Assembly (NCBI GenBank): GCA_018725535.1
Contig: QLUS01000092.1
Span: forward strand, 1-6,231
Direction of reading: 5' to 3'
Source: Bacillota bacterium
GTDB lineage: Bacteria; Bacillota; UBA994
Length of the DNA stretch: 6,231 nucleotides
The notes under the pieces are model-generated. The model searched no databases. It was not told where the DNA came from and saw only the letters and a program-made list of their open reading frames with translations. Shown here one piece after another: positions 6,224 through 6,231 of this stretch. The stretch's first letter is position 1. Each line of letters begins with the position of its first letter. A program made the translations under genes and the position numbers.

Positions 6224-6231
6224 ATCTGCAA

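Noticed and set aside
6223..6231. ATG at 6225-6223 as the true kamA start
   Set aside because: It is out of frame with kamA (offset 14 bases) and overlaps the ribosome binding site.
1..6231. CRISPR arrays, tRNA or rRNA genes, insertion sequences, cobalamin riboswitch
   Set aside because: The window is almost entirely coding with a longest gap of 33 bases. I saw no tandem or spaced repeats, transposase motifs or structured RNA. A riboswitch, if present, would lie upstream of kamA beyond 6231.

Overview
The window is one block of co-directional genes on the minus strand, read from high to low coordinates: kamA, kamB, kamC, kamD, kamE. This is the aminomutase part of the anaerobic lysine fermentation pathway (lysine to acetate, butyrate and ammonia) known from clostridia and fusobacteria. 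kamA, kamB, kamC and kamD are complete. kamE starts inside the window and runs off the low-coordinate end, lacking only its last residues.

The organism is most likely an anaerobic, amino-acid-fermenting member of the Bacillota or a relative. The reasons are the pathway itself, the strong AGGAGG-type ribosome binding sites before four of the five genes, and the close match to the Clostridium/Acetoanaerobium enzymes. The DNA is fairly GC-rich (by eye well above 50%), so it is not a typical low-GC Clostridium. I cannot name a genus.

Layout from the 5' end of the transcript: kamA (6211-4961) encodes the radical-SAM/PLP lysine 2,3-aminomutase, which makes beta-lysine. Two bases later comes kamB (4958-3909), a P-loop protein. 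Ten bases later comes kamC (3898-2270), a MutS-fold ATPase without DNA-recognition or nuclease domains. After a 33-base gap comes kamD (2236-668), the large subunit of the B12/PLP enzyme lysine 5,6-aminomutase. kamE (668 to beyond base 1) overlaps the kamD stop by one base in a TAATG junction and encodes the small B12-binding subunit. No intergenic space exceeds 33 bases, and I see no internal promoter or terminator, so the five genes probably form part of one operon whose promoter lies beyond 6231.

Working together: KamA converts L-lysine to L-beta-lysine, and KamDE moves the terminal amino group to give 3,5-diaminohexanoate. The later enzymes (Kdd, Kce, Kal, CoA transferase) are not in the window. 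AdoCbl-dependent aminomutases inactivate during turnover, and KamB and KamC are thought to reactivate KamDE. The most interesting biology here is this pair: a MutS-fold ATPase and an unusual P-loop partner apparently maintaining a B12 enzyme. The cluster is a known type; the mechanism of the KamB/KamC pair is the part that appears poorly described.
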